A stretch of 64,000 nt of DNA from Campylobacter corcagiensis (GCF_013201645.1 NZ_CP053842.1:186001-250000), one strand, 5' to 3'. Numbered from the stretch's first letter, positions 16,338 to 25,689 are shown. Made by a program: numbers and translations. Notes: generated by a model from the sequence alone, not told the origin.

Positions 16338-17957
16338 ATGAGTAGACCAATAGAGATAGATGAGTTAAAATTAGGTAAATTTTCTTTAATAGACATAAGA
16401 CCTAAACAGTCATATTTTACTAGCCATATTGCAAATTCTATAAATTTAAGTCAAGCAAATTCAATAGTAGAATTTATAAAAAATAATCCAAACAAAGAAT
16501 ACGTGCTATGTTGTTTTACATCAACAAATGCTAAAAAAATGGCCATAAATATTGAAAAATATTTGCCAGATAATAATATTTATTATTTAAATGCAAATTT
16601 ATTAGAAGCAAAAGAGTATGGTTTAGAAATTATTGAGTCAAAAACGTCGTTTTTGAATAAACTCATAGCTACAAAAAATAATATCTATGAAAAATATATC
16701 TCTAACAAAAAGGCTTGGATAGTTGCATTTAGTGGTGGAAAGGATAGCACATGTGTTCTTCAGCTACTTTATGAGATTATGATTAGTATGCCAAAAGAAA
16801 AGTTAAACCCAACTTATGCGATAATTTCTAATACTCTAGTTGAAGCACCTGTTGTAGATAAATACATAAAAATGTTAGTAAAAGCTATTAATGACGATGC
16901 AAAAAGAAGAGATATTTTATTTGAAGTAAAAATAGTTGAGCCAGCTCAAAAAGATCAGTTTTGGGTAAATTTAATAGGCAAAGGGTATCCAAGCCCTACA
17001 ATAACTTTTAGATGGTGTACTGAAAGACTTAAAATAAATCCTACAAAAAAGGTTGTTGATGAAATAGTTAAAAAACATGGCAGTGCTATTTTAATGTTGG
17101 GTGTTAGAAAAAGTGAAAGTCAAAATAGAAAGCAAAGTATAGAAAAAAGAATTCTAAGTGAAGATGGGTTTAGTAAACACGATTACTATCAAAATACACT
17201 AATTTATAATCCAATAGTTGACTGGACATTAGATGATGTTTGGAGTTACTTGACTACCTTTAACCCTCCTTCATGGAAGATACCACATAATATCTTGTTT
17301 GATTTATACACAAAAGCAAGTGGAGATGAGTGTCAATTTATAATCGATAAGAATCAAAGTAGTTGTGGGGGGAGTCGTTTTGGGTGTTGGGTTTGCACAT
17401 TAGTAAATGAGGATAAGTCCATGCAAGGTTTTATATCAAGTGGCAAAGAAAATTTAAAGCCCTTGAACGAATTTAGGAATTTTATAAAAAAAGCAAGAGA
17501 AAATCCTAAATTTAGAAGTGATTTTAATAGACATGGAGAATTTAGACCAGGACCATTTACAAGCTTTGCAAGAAAGCTTATACTAAAAAAGCTTTTAGAG
17601 TGTGAAAAAGAATTTAAAGATAAAGGCGGAATAAATTTAATAAGTGACGAACAACTTAGTTTGATAGCAGATGAGTGGAATAAAGACTTTGACTCATTAA
17701 ATTCATGTATAAAATTAGCAAAGGAGTATGGGCGTATGCAAGAGTATGAAGATATACAAGATGTTAAAATCATTAATGAAGATATTTTGGATGAGTTGGA
17801 AAATGAAAACAAGGATATAATAAAATCTATTGTAAAAGAAGGAATATACATATCAAATCGCGGTCTTGTTACAAAAAAAGAACTTTTTGATGTTATTAAA
17901 AAAAATATTGATAACGCAACTATGAAGATAGGGGATGAAGATGGTTTTTTACAATAA
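16338..17957 (+). CDS. dndC: rhodanese–DndC fusion, DNA phosphorothioation sulfur transferase
   Basis: A 539-residue fusion. Residues about 8-105 are a rhodanese-like domain: SLIDIRPKQSYFTSHIANS, then a putative active-site loop beginning at Cys58-Cys59 (CCFTSTNAKK). Residues about 110-460 are DndC, a PAPS-reductase-like ATP pyrophosphatase with the PP-loop SGGKDS at 132-137, FRWCTERLK, LGVRKSESQ, and a cysteine cluster SCGGSRFGCWVC expected to hold an Fe-S cluster. DndC activates the DNA backbone for sulfur replacing a non-bridging oxygen. Ordinary DndC gets sulfur from DndA or IscS; the fused rhodanese may carry it here (inference). The RBS is weak (AGAG). The 3' end overlaps dndD by 17 bases. 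Confidence 0.85.
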   Translation: MSRPIEIDELKLGKFSLIDIRPKQSYFTSHIANSINLSQANSIVEFIKNNPNKEYVLCCFTSTNAKKMAINIEKYLPDNNIYYLNANLLEAKEYGLEIIESKTSFLNKLIATKNNIYEKYISNKKAWIVAFSGGKDSTCVLQLLYEIMISMPKEKLNPTYAIISNTLVEAPVVDKYIKMLVKAINDDAKRRDILFEVKIVEPAQKDQFWVNLIGKGYPSPTITFRWCTERLKINPTKKVVDEIVKKHGSAILMLGVRKSESQNRKQSIEKRILSEDGFSKHDYYQNTLIYNPIVDWTLDDVWSYLTTFNPPSWKIPHNILFDLYTKASGDECQFIIDKNQSSCGGSRFGCWVCTLVNEDKSMQGFISSGKENLKPLNEFRNFIKKARENPKFRSDFNRHGEFRPGPFTSFARKLILKKLLECEKEFKDKGGINLISDEQLSLIADEWNKDFDSLNSCIKLAKEYGRMQEYEDIQDVKIINEDILDELENENKDIIKSIVKEGIYISNRGLVTKKELFDVIKKNIDNATMKIGDEDGFLQ

Positions 17958-19964
17958 AATTACAATTTCTAATCTTTTTGCATATAAAGAAAAACAGAGT
18001 ATAAATTTCGATAAATACAATAATAAAAATTTATATCTTATTTATGGAAATAATGGCTATGGAAAAACTAGTTTTATTAGAGCTCTAAAAATTTTATTTT
18101 TAGGAACTGGCTTAAATGATGATAGTAAAATAGTTCCTGATAGTATTAAAAATTTCACTGGAACTATAACCTCAAGGCAACTTGTTTTAGGTGATAATAA
18201 AAATTGGCTTGGAATTTTAAATAAAAATGCCGTTGATGAAAATTTGAAAGATTATTTTGTAGAAATTAATCTTACTCAAAATGAAAAAAGTATACTTATC
18301 AGAAGAAGCTGGCAAGTTGAGCCATTAAAAGAAAATTTAGTTTATAAAGTAGATAATTTAGAATTTTATGATGATGAAGCACAGGAGAGAATAGACCAGA
18401 TTTTACCATCAATGTTTGTTGAGTTTTTTATGTTTGATGGTGAAGAAATAGAGAAAATGGCTGAAAAAATTAGTTCTAGCTTAAAAGAAAAAATTCAAAA
18501 TATATTAAACATAACGCCTATAAATCATCTAATCAGAGAAGCAAAAAAAGTAAGAAATGAGTATTTTGATAGAAGCATTAGCAACGAGGAAGAAAAAATA
18601 AATTCCACGCTTTAAAAAATGATTTAGAAATTCTATTAAAAAACCAAGAAATAAATGATTTGAGATTATCACAAGCAAAACTAAAGCTAAATGAATTAGA
18701 TTCTGAAATTTTGCAAAAAAATGCTATTAGAGATAGTCATATAAAAACTAGTGGGAAAGAAGAAGCTAATCTTTTAAATGAAAAAGAAAATACACTTGAC
18801 AATATAGAAAAGTCGAAAGAAAATTTAATTAAAATTTTGCCAGAGGTTTTATTTCTAGGGTTAGATGAGTTTTTTACAGATTTAAAGCTTTTCTTTGGAG
18901 AAATCTTAAGCAGTCAAAATATTACAGATATGAATAACCTTAATTTAATTAAAAACCCATTAAGTGAGAATTTAGCAGATAAACTATCTTTAAAATATAA
19001 AAATATCAACAAATATGAATTAAGAGATGAAATTTTAAAAATAATAAATGAAATAGCCGGTGAGAATTTGGATTTTGGTCCATTTAATGGGCTTTTAGAT
19101 TCTCAAATTTTAAAAATTATAGATTATGGTAAACAGGATGCATTAAATTTATCAGATTTAATAGTTAATATAAAAAATGGTCTTTTAACTTTAGAAGAAG
19201 TAGATTTTAATCTTCAAGATATATTAACAGATAGTGATATTAAGGCAGAAATTCAAAAACTTGATGATGATATAGCTGTTCTTAATGCAAAGTATAGAGA
19301 GGCCGATATGGAGTATGATAAATTTAAAAATTTAGAGATAAAATATAAAGAAGATTTAGAAATAACTCAAATTGAAATCAAAAATTTAGAAAATTCAGTA
19401 GCCAAAAATTTACGTCTTGAAAAACAGGTTCAAATATCAGAAAATATTATAAAAGGACTAGAGGAATATAAAAATAGATCTATTTCAAAGCTTCTTATGG
19501 ACTTAAAAGATAGAGTTTTAAGAAATTATAAAAAATTAATAGATGATGATAATGTTGAAAGTATTGATATAACTATTGATTTTGAATTAAGTTTAAAAGA
19601 TAGAAATGGCAATAACATAGCTATTAAAAATCAGAGCGCAGGACAAAAACAAGTTACTGCTATTAGTATATTTTGGGCATTATCTGAATTAAGTGGTAGA
19701 GTTTTGCCTTTAGTTATTGATACTCCATTGAGTAGAATGGATAATATAAATACTAAAAATATTATTACAAACTACTACTTAAAAGCTTCAAATCAAGTTA
19801 TTATACTTCCTCACTCAACTAAGGAATTTGGTTTAAATGAGTATAAAATTTCTAAAGAAAAAATAGCACAAAGCTTTAGAATAGATAATGACAACACTAG
19901 GAGACATGCTCAATTTGGCATAAAAAATATTGGTGAGATTTTAGGAGAAGAATATGGCGAGTAG
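17941..19964 (+). pseudogene. dndD: DndD-like SMC ATPase, frameshifted at an A6 tract
   Basis: Two frames make one protein of about 674 residues, the usual DndD size. The first, 17941-18615, has Walker A GNNGYGKT (residues 36-43) and MFDGEEIEKMAE. The second, open from 18582 to 19964, carries the coiled-coil arms, the signature SAGQKQ, Walker B LVIDTPLSRMD and the PHSTKEF switch region. Adding one A to the run at 18593-18598 restores a continuous frame (EEKNKFHALKND...). DndD is the ATPase thought to nick or open DNA during phosphorothioation. The ATG at 17941 is preferred over 17935 because AGGGG lies six bases before it. As written the gene is broken. It may be phase-variable or an assembly error. 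Confidence 0.78.
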
Positions 19965-21447
19965 AGTTTTTACAACAGGGCTGGAAGAAAATTTTATAAA
20001 TACGATTATTAAAGGGCTTAAATTTAGCAAGGGGGAAATTCCTAAATATATAGTTCTTAGACTTGCTATATCAAAGTCTTTTAGATTAGATTACAAGCCA
20101 CTAAATGATCCAATCTGGGCAGATAAAGTTTTAAAAGATACTGTTTTTGAAAAAGGGGGAGAGTATAATCTTATTCAAGTAACCGGCATTGGTAAAGATA
20201 TAAAGGATTATGATATGCTTTTAAGGGTAATGTTTTCATATAGACACAAAAGTGAACACATTGATTTTACTGATGAGAGTATGTTTGTAAATGCATTAAC
20301 TAAATATATTCATAGAGGACTTTTTGAAATACACAATACTTACAAAGCGTCTGATAACTTTTATCAATGGTTGGTAGATGATTTTGGGCTTTCAAATAGT
20401 AAATTCTTAAAAACAGAAAGCAAAAAAGACCTTTTAGAAAACTACCTTTTAAACAATAATATAGAGTATAAACTGCTCGATGTTATAAATTCAATAAGAC
20501 ATACCATTTACCATTTAAAACTTAATAGTGAAAAAGATTATCAAATATTAAACAAAAAAATTCAATACATGAAAGATTTATTTGGGTTATACGGAGAAGC
20601 TTCTATGCAAAGTATAACTGGAAAAAGTTTAGAATATTATATTCATTTACCAAAACAGGAGTGGGATAAATTTGACGAAAAGGATTTTACTAACGATATA
20701 TACAAATATAATTTTGATTTTTATATGCCTGCCTATTTGGGTAGAAATTTAAATAATGAGCCATTTTATTTTGATTTATCAAAAGCTCCTCATCTTTTTA
20801 TAGGTGGAACAACAGGAAGTGGAAAAACAAGCTTAATGGATGTTGTAATAAATTCTATTAATATGTTAAATAAAAATACAGAATTTATATTTATTGATCC
20901 AAAAGGAACAGAGTTTATAAAATATGAAAAACTATATAATTTAAGTGAAATTTCAAATCAAAAAATCATAACAGATATGAGTAGTGTAGATGAGATTTTA
21001 AGTGAGATTATTTTAGAAATGGAAAATAGAAATACACTTATGAAAAAAGAAGGTGTTAATAATAATAAAAAGCTAAAAACTCCTTTTAAAAGACTTGTTG
21101 TAGTTGTTGATGAGATGGCAGATTTGTTTGCAAATTTTAAAGATGTCCAAAAGAAATTTGAGATTTTAGCACAAAAATCAAGAAGTTCGGATATATTCTT
21201 AATCCTAGCTACACAAACGCCAAATTCAGATATATTCTCACAAACCTTAAGGGCAAACATACCATCACGCATAGGGCTTAAAACAACAACTTCTGGACAA
21301 TCAAAAGTCATATTGGATGAAACTGGGGCTGAGAATTTATTAGGAAGTGGAGATTTATATGTAAAATTGCCACATTTAGGAGAGAAAGTAAGGATTATAT
21401 CGCCATATTTAAATGACGAAGCAATATCAAAATTAATAATAACTTAA
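19954..21447 (+). CDS. DndE domain fused to an FtsK/HerA-type ATPase
   Basis: A 497-residue protein. The first about 125 residues resemble DndE: a helical segment YIVLRLAISKSFRLD, GGEYNLIQVTG and the C-terminal TKYIHRGLFEI that matches DndE's conserved HRG helix. DndE binds nicked DNA in the Dnd complex. A middle segment of about 150 residues is not recognised. The C-terminal half is an FtsK/SpoIIIE-like motor with Walker A GGTTGSGKT (284-292), Walker B VVVVDEMADL (D386, E387) and the sensor-like LILATQTPNSDIFS. The start overlaps dndD by 11 bases, so the three genes form one operon. Canonical DndE is about 110-120 residues and stands alone. The joined motor could replace the separate HerA-like DptH (inference). 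Confidence 0.75.
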   Translation: MASRVFTTGLEENFINTIIKGLKFSKGEIPKYIVLRLAISKSFRLDYKPLNDPIWADKVLKDTVFEKGGEYNLIQVTGIGKDIKDYDMLLRVMFSYRHKSEHIDFTDESMFVNALTKYIHRGLFEIHNTYKASDNFYQWLVDDFGLSNSKFLKTESKKDLLENYLLNNNIEYKLLDVINSIRHTIYHLKLNSEKDYQILNKKIQYMKDLFGLYGEASMQSITGKSLEYYIHLPKQEWDKFDEKDFTNDIYKYNFDFYMPAYLGRNLNNEPFYFDLSKAPHLFIGGTTGSGKTSLMDVVINSINMLNKNTEFIFIDPKGTEFIKYEKLYNLSEISNQKIITDMSSVDEILSEIILEMENRNTLMKKEGVNNNKKLKTPFKRLVVVVDEMADLFANFKDVQKKFEILAQKSRSSDIFLILATQTPNSDIFSQTLRANIPSRIGLKTTTSGQSKVILDETGAENLLGSGDLYVKLPHLGEKVRIISPYLNDEAISKLIIT

Positions 21448-21456
21448 AAAAATAAA

Positions 21457-21485
21457 TTTACACTTTTGTAATAAAATATTAAAAT
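21457..21485 (+). promoter_or_regulatory. sigma-70 type promoter of fabG
   Basis: TTTACA (21457-21462), a 17-base spacer and TAAAAT (21480-21485) lie in the 62-base gap between the Dnd cassette and fabG. This lets the essential fatty-acid genes be expressed independently of the inserted cassette. Confidence 0.5.
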
Positions 21486-21509
21486 AAATTTTAATTTAAG
21501 GAAAAAGAT

Positions 21510-22253
21510 ATGAAATTTAGTGGTAAAAATGTTTTAGTTACAGGCGGTAGCCGTGGAATTGGTGCTGAAATTTGTAAAGTTTTAGCTAGTAAAGGATTAA
21601 AAGTTTGGATAAATTATAGATCAAAACCAGAAATTGCGGATGCACTTTGTGAAGAGATTAAGTCTAACGGCGGTAGCGGTGCGGTTGTGAAATTTGATGC
21701 AACAAATGAAGAAGATTTTATAAATGCTATAAAAACCATAATTGATTGTGATGGTGAGTTAAGTTACTTGGTAAATAACGCAGGAATTACAAATGATAAA
21801 TTAGCAATTCGTATGAAACTTGATGATTTTACAAATGTTATAAATGCAAATTTAACTTCTGCTTTTATAGGAAGTAGGGAAGCTTTAAAAGTAATGAGTA
21901 AAAAACGCTTTGGCTCAGTTGTAAATATCGCTTCAATTGTTGGCGAAATGGGAAATGCTGGACAAGTTAATTACTCAGCTAGTAAAGGTGGAATGATAGC
22001 GATGAGCAAAAGCTTTGCAAAAGAAGGTGCTAGTAGAGGTGTTAGATTTAACTGCGTAACGCCTGGATTTATCGCTACTGATATGACAGAAGTTTTAAGC
22101 GATGAAGTTAAAGAGAGCTATATAAACGCTATTCCACTTAAAAAACTAGGTGAGCCAAGTGATATCGCAAATGCAGTTGCTTTTTTACTAAGTGATGGTG
22201 CTGGATATATCACAGGAGAAGTTTTAAAAGTAAATGGCGGATTATATATGTAA
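21510..22253 (+). CDS. fabG: 3-oxoacyl-[ACP] reductase
   Basis: A cytoplasmic short-chain dehydrogenase that reduces 3-oxoacyl-ACP with NADPH in fatty-acid elongation. It has the Rossmann GGSRGIG loop, NNAG, catalytic Ser in NIASIVGEMGN, YSASK (Tyr/Lys pair) and the C-terminal SGDG-like LSDGAGYITGEVLKVNGG. The length of 247 residues is typical. AAGGAAAAAG precedes the ATG. It leads the fabG-acpP-fabF-accA block. Confidence 0.95.
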   Translation: MKFSGKNVLVTGGSRGIGAEICKVLASKGLKVWINYRSKPEIADALCEEIKSNGGSGAVVKFDATNEEDFINAIKTIIDCDGELSYLVNNAGITNDKLAIRMKLDDFTNVINANLTSAFIGSREALKVMSKKRFGSVVNIASIVGEMGNAGQVNYSASKGGMIAMSKSFAKEGASRGVRFNCVTPGFIATDMTEVLSDEVKESYINAIPLKKLGEPSDIANAVAFLLSDGAGYITGEVLKVNGGLYM

Positions 22254-22365
22254 ATTTGCTTTTTGGTAAAATTTCTAAATTTATGATATAATTTTGCTTT
22301 GTTTTAACTTAAACAAAAGCATAAATATTGTAAAATATTACACAATTTATTTAAGGAGTGCTGAA

Positions 22366-22599
22366 ATGGCAGTATTTGAAAAAGTTAGAGATGTAGTTGT
22401 TGAGCAGTTAAGTGTTAGTCCAGATGCAGTTAAGCTAGACTCGAAGATTATTGAGGATTTAGGAGCTGATTCACTTGATGTCGTTGAGCTTATTATGGCT
22501 TTAGAAGAGGAATTTGATGTTGAAATTCCAGATAGCGATGCAGAAAAACTTATCAGTATAAATGATGTTGTAACATATATTGAGAATTTAGAAAAATAA
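22366..22599 (+). CDS. acpP: acyl carrier protein
   Basis: A 77-residue acidic carrier of growing acyl chains. Ser36 in [10 protein letters not shown] is the 4'-phosphopantetheine site. The ATG at 22366 is chosen because AAGGAG lies 9 bases upstream and it gives the standard N-terminus MAVFEKVRD; an upstream in-frame ATG at 22294 adds an unrelated tail. A TATAAT sequence at 22287-22292 is a likely −10 box for a separate, strong promoter, as expected for this abundant protein. Confidence 0.96.
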   Translation: MAVFEKVRDVVVEQLSVSPDAVKLDSKIIEDLGADSLDVVELIMALEEEFDVEIPDSDAEKLISINDVVTYIENLEK

Positions 22600-22618
22600 G
22601 CCCAACTAAGGAGAAATT

Positions 22619-23833
22619 TTGAAAAGAGTTGTGGTAACAGGTTTAGGTATGATAAACGCCCTTGGGCTTTGTAAAGATAGCTCTTTTGAGGCCATTTGTG
22701 CGGGTAAAACAGGTGTTAAAAACATAGAGTCTTTTGACGCTAGTGAACTCTCTGTTAAGATAGCTGCTGAGATAGTTGGTTTTGACCCAGCAGAAGTTAT
22801 CGAAGATGCTAAAGAGATAAAAAAGATGGATAGATTTATCCAGCTAGGGTTAAAGGCTGCTGATGAGGCGATGAAAGACGCAAATTTTAAGGAATTTGAT
22901 CCTGATGATTTTGGTGTGAGTTCAGCTTCAGGTATCGGTGGACTTCCAAATATTGAAAAGAACTCCATAACTTGTTACACAAAAGGACCTAGAAGAATCT
23001 CTCCTTTTTTTATACCGTCATCATTAGTTAATATGCTAGGTGGTATAGTCTCTATCTATCACTCTTTAAAAGGCCCAAATTTATCAAGCGTTACAGCTTG
23101 TGCGGCTTCTACTCATGCAATTTGTGAAGCAGCTAAGACGATAATGATATCAGAAGCTAGCAAGATGCTAGTTGTTGGAGCTGAGAGTGCGATTTGTGAA
23201 ATTGGTATAGGTGGTTTTGCTGCTATGAAGGCTCTTTCTGATAGAAATGATGACCCATCAACAGCTTCACGCCCTTTTGATAAGGGTAGGAATGGCTTCG
23301 TTATGGGCGAAGGTGCTGCTGCACTTGTTTTAGAAGAGTATGAAAGTGCAAAAGCAAGAGGAGCTAAGATATATGCTGAACTTGTAGGATTTGGAGAGAG
23401 TGGTGATGCTTATCATATAACTTCACCAACTCAAGATGGTCCTATTAGAGCGATGAAAAACGCACTTAAGATGGCAGGAAATCCAAAGATTGATTATATA
23501 AACGCTCATGGAACATCTACTCCTGTAAATGACAGGAATGAAACAGCTGCTTTAAAAGAGGTCTTTGGTAAAGATGTCCCTGCTGTTAGTTCAACAAAAG
23601 GTCAGATTGGTCACTGCTTAGGTGCTGCAGGAGCAAGCGAAGCTGTAATATCACTTATGGCAATGGATCGTGGTATTATACCACCAACTATAAATCAAAT
23701 AGAGTCTGATGAGGAATGCGACTTAGACTATGTACCAAATATCGCCAGAAAAGCAGACTTGAATGTGGTGATGAGTAACTCATTTGGATTTGGCGGGACA
23801 AACGGTTCTGTTATATTTAAAAAGGTGGATTAA
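22619..23833 (+). CDS. fabF: 3-oxoacyl-[ACP] synthase II
   Basis: The condensing enzyme that extends acyl-ACP with malonyl-ACP. The Cys-His-His triad is seen in VTACAASTHA (Cys), NAHGTSTPVND (His) and KGQIGHCLGAAGA (His), and the C-terminus has NSFGFGGTNGS. The length of 404 residues matches. It starts with TTG 22619 behind AAGGAG, 19 bases after the acpP stop. It is coupled with acpP and accA. Confidence 0.95.
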   Translation: MKRVVVTGLGMINALGLCKDSSFEAICAGKTGVKNIESFDASELSVKIAAEIVGFDPAEVIEDAKEIKKMDRFIQLGLKAADEAMKDANFKEFDPDDFGVSSASGIGGLPNIEKNSITCYTKGPRRISPFFIPSSLVNMLGGIVSIYHSLKGPNLSSVTACAASTHAICEAAKTIMISEASKMLVVGAESAICEIGIGGFAAMKALSDRNDDPSTASRPFDKGRNGFVMGEGAAALVLEEYESAKARGAKIYAELVGFGESGDAYHITSPTQDGPIRAMKNALKMAGNPKIDYINAHGTSTPVNDRNETAALKEVFGKDVPAVSSTKGQIGHCLGAAGASEAVISLMAMDRGIIPPTINQIESDEECDLDYVPNIARKADLNVVMSNSFGFGGTNGSVIFKKVD

Positions 23834-23836
23834 AAA

Positions 23837-24775
23837 ATGGCAAGTTATTTGGATTTTGAAAAGGGAATTAAACAGATAGATGAAGAGATCACAAGTGCTA
23901 AGATAAAAGGTGATGATGATGCTGTTGAGACTTTGGAAAAAAACCTAGAAAAAGAGGTTGCTAGAACATATAAAAACCTTTCAGAGTACCAAAGACTTCA
24001 GCTTGCTAGACATCCAGATAGACCTTACTCGCTTGATTATATTAAAACTCTTTTAAGGGATTCTTACGAAATTCATGGTGATAGAGCTTTTAGCGACGAT
24101 CAAGCAATAGTGTGCTATATAGGTTATATGGCTGATAAAAAAGTCGTTGTTATTGGTCAAGAAAAGGGTCGAGGAACTAAAAACAAGATAAAAAGAAATT
24201 TTGGTATGCCAAACCCAGAGGGGTATAGAAAAGCTTTAAGGGTTGCAAAATTAGCTGAAAAATTTGAACTTCCTATTCTGTTTTTAATAGATACTCCAGG
24301 TGCTTATCCTGGCATAGAAGCTGAAGAGCGTGGTCAAAGTGAAGCAATAGCTAGAAATTTATATGAGCTTTCAAAGATAAAAACGCCTATAGTATCTGTA
24401 GTTATTGGTGAAGGTGGAAGCGGTGGAGCTTTGGCTATTGGCGTTGGTGATAAGTTAGCAATGATGCAAAATTCTATCTTTTCTGTAATATCGCCTGAAG
24501 GTTGTGCTGCAATTTTGTGGAACGACCCAGCAAAAAGCGAACTTGCTACAAAAGCACTTAAAATAACAGCAAATGAGTTAAAAGAACATAAGTTGATTGA
24601 TGATGTGATTGAAGAGCCTAAAATGGGAGCTCACAGAGATAAAGAAGGTGCTATAAAAAGGGTTGGTGAGTATTTTTTAGCTGAGCTAGATAAATTAGAA
24701 AAACTTAGTACCGAGGAGCTTTTGGATAAAAGACTTGACAAGATACTAAGTGTGGGGGCTTTTAAGGAAAAATAG
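23837..24775 (+). CDS. accA: acetyl-CoA carboxylase carboxyltransferase subunit alpha
   Basis: The alpha half of the carboxyltransferase that makes malonyl-CoA for the genes upstream. It has the N-terminal helical region, [23 protein letters not shown], the [18 protein letters not shown] core and [12 protein letters not shown]. The length of 312 residues matches. It begins 3 bases after fabF, so it is translationally close. The accD partner is not in the window. Confidence 0.95.
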   Translation: MASYLDFEKGIKQIDEEITSAKIKGDDDAVETLEKNLEKEVARTYKNLSEYQRLQLARHPDRPYSLDYIKTLLRDSYEIHGDRAFSDDQAIVCYIGYMADKKVVVIGQEKGRGTKNKIKRNFGMPNPEGYRKALRVAKLAEKFELPILFLIDTPGAYPGIEAEERGQSEAIARNLYELSKIKTPIVSVVIGEGGSGGALAIGVGDKLAMMQNSIFSVISPEGCAAILWNDPAKSELATKALKITANELKEHKLIDDVIEEPKMGAHRDKEGAIKRVGEYFLAELDKLEKLSTEELLDKRLDKILSVGAFKEK

Positions 24776-24891
24776 CTACTTTTAGTAGATAAAGTATTTA
24801 TATAAAATTTAAAATGTAAGCATATAATTTTACTTGATTGTAAGTTTTACTCTTTATAGGAGTGCTTACTTAAATATGAAAGGATTTAAAA

Positions 24892-25263
24892 ATGAAAAAA
24901 AGTTTATTAGTATCATTAGCACTTGCAGCTTGTGTAACACTTGGTTTTGCTGAGGATAATGCTACAGAAGCAAACGCAACAGCTGAAGTTGCATCAGCTG
25001 ATTTTTCAGGAGATGTAGAAAAAGGTGCAGTTGTATTTAAAAAATGTGTTGCCTGTCATGGTGCAAAAGCTGAGAAATCATATCTAAATAAGATTCCAGT
25101 ACTTACAACTCTTGATCCAAATGGAATGGTTGAGAATATGAAAAAATATAAGGCTGGTGAGCTTAATCTATTTAAAATGGGTGCAGTTATGAAAGGTCAA
25201 ATGGCTAGTCTATCTGAAGAAGATATGCAAAATGTTGTTGCTTATATAATGACTTTAAAATAA
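24892..25263 (+). CDS. periplasmic class I cytochrome c (c553-like)
   Basis: A small electron-transfer protein for the terminal oxidase. It has a signal peptide of about 20 residues ending CVTLGFA, a short A/T/E-rich linker and one haem domain with CVACH (haem c site). A C-terminal methionine ligand is probably within MGAVMKGQM. The length of 123 residues is like Cj1153. It neighbours ccoS/ccoI as in C. jejuni, consistent with donation of electrons to cbb3 oxidase. A hairpin follows. Confidence 0.88.
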   Translation: MKKSLLVSLALAACVTLGFAEDNATEANATAEVASADFSGDVEKGAVVFKKCVACHGAKAEKSYLNKIPVLTTLDPNGMVENMKKYKAGELNLFKMGAVMKGQMASLSEEDMQNVVAYIMTLK

Positions 25264-25273
25264 CTCTTATAGC

Positions 25274-25296
25274 AGTGGCTCTTTGTGAGCCACTTT
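25274..25296 (+). terminator. hairpin terminator after the cytochrome c gene
   Basis: AGTGGCTC (25274-25281) pairs perfectly with GAGCCACT (25287-25294) over a 5-base loop. The following T-run is weak. It sits between two converging genes. Confidence 0.6.
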
Positions 25297-25461
25297 AAAA
25301 TTAAATTTTTTATATATTTATTTTATTACTATCTTAAATTTTAAAAATTAAACTGTTTTGTAAATTTCTAATCTTAAGCTTGTGTAAATTTAATAATTAT
25401 CATCTGTATGTTGTATTAATTATTTAAAATTTTAGCAACACGGCTAGTTTTTATATGTAAA

Positions 25462-25689
25462 TTAGTCTGGCAACTCATATCTATCACTCTTTTTGCTTTT
25501 AGCTTGTTTTCGTTTCTCTTCCATTTTGATAGCATCATTTAGTGCTTCTTCGCTGTCAAATTTAGTTCCATCTAAAAATTTAGAGTAGTCTTCAAACTGA
25601 CCGCTTTTTATCCCCCAAAGAAGTGCTACTAAAAGTAGCACCCCAACCGTAAGAGATACTAAAATCATCAAAGCCAAAATTCCACTCAT
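25462..25689 (-). CDS. ccoS: cbb3-type cytochrome oxidase assembly protein CcoS
   Basis: A 75-residue protein with one N-terminal membrane helix (ILALMILVSLTVGVLLLVALLWGI), then the hallmark SGQFEDYSK segment and a charged tail. CcoS is needed to insert haem and copper into the cbb3 oxidase. It overlaps the ccoI stop by 4 bases (ATGA), so the two are translated together. Confidence is high. Confidence 0.9.
   Translation of the reverse strand: MSGILALMILVSLTVGVLLLVALLWGIKSGQFEDYSKFLDGTKFDSEEALNDAIKMEEKRKQAKSKKSDRYELPD

Noticed and set aside
17354-17851. Antisense open frame of 165 codons within dndC
   Set aside because: Serine/phenylalanine-rich translation typical of the reverse of an AT-rich gene; no motifs, and the plus-strand DndC motifs occupy the same bases.
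16294-21509. dndA, dndB, dptFGH or SspE genes as partners of the Dnd cassette
   Set aside because: No such gene is present between gpmI and fabG or elsewhere in the window; flanking genes are core.
25388-25402. Fur-box-like ATTTAATAATTATCA, 11 of 14 matches
   Set aside because: It lies between two converging 3' ends (cytochrome c and ccoS), not at a promoter; it shows that such matches arise by chance in this AT-rich DNA.
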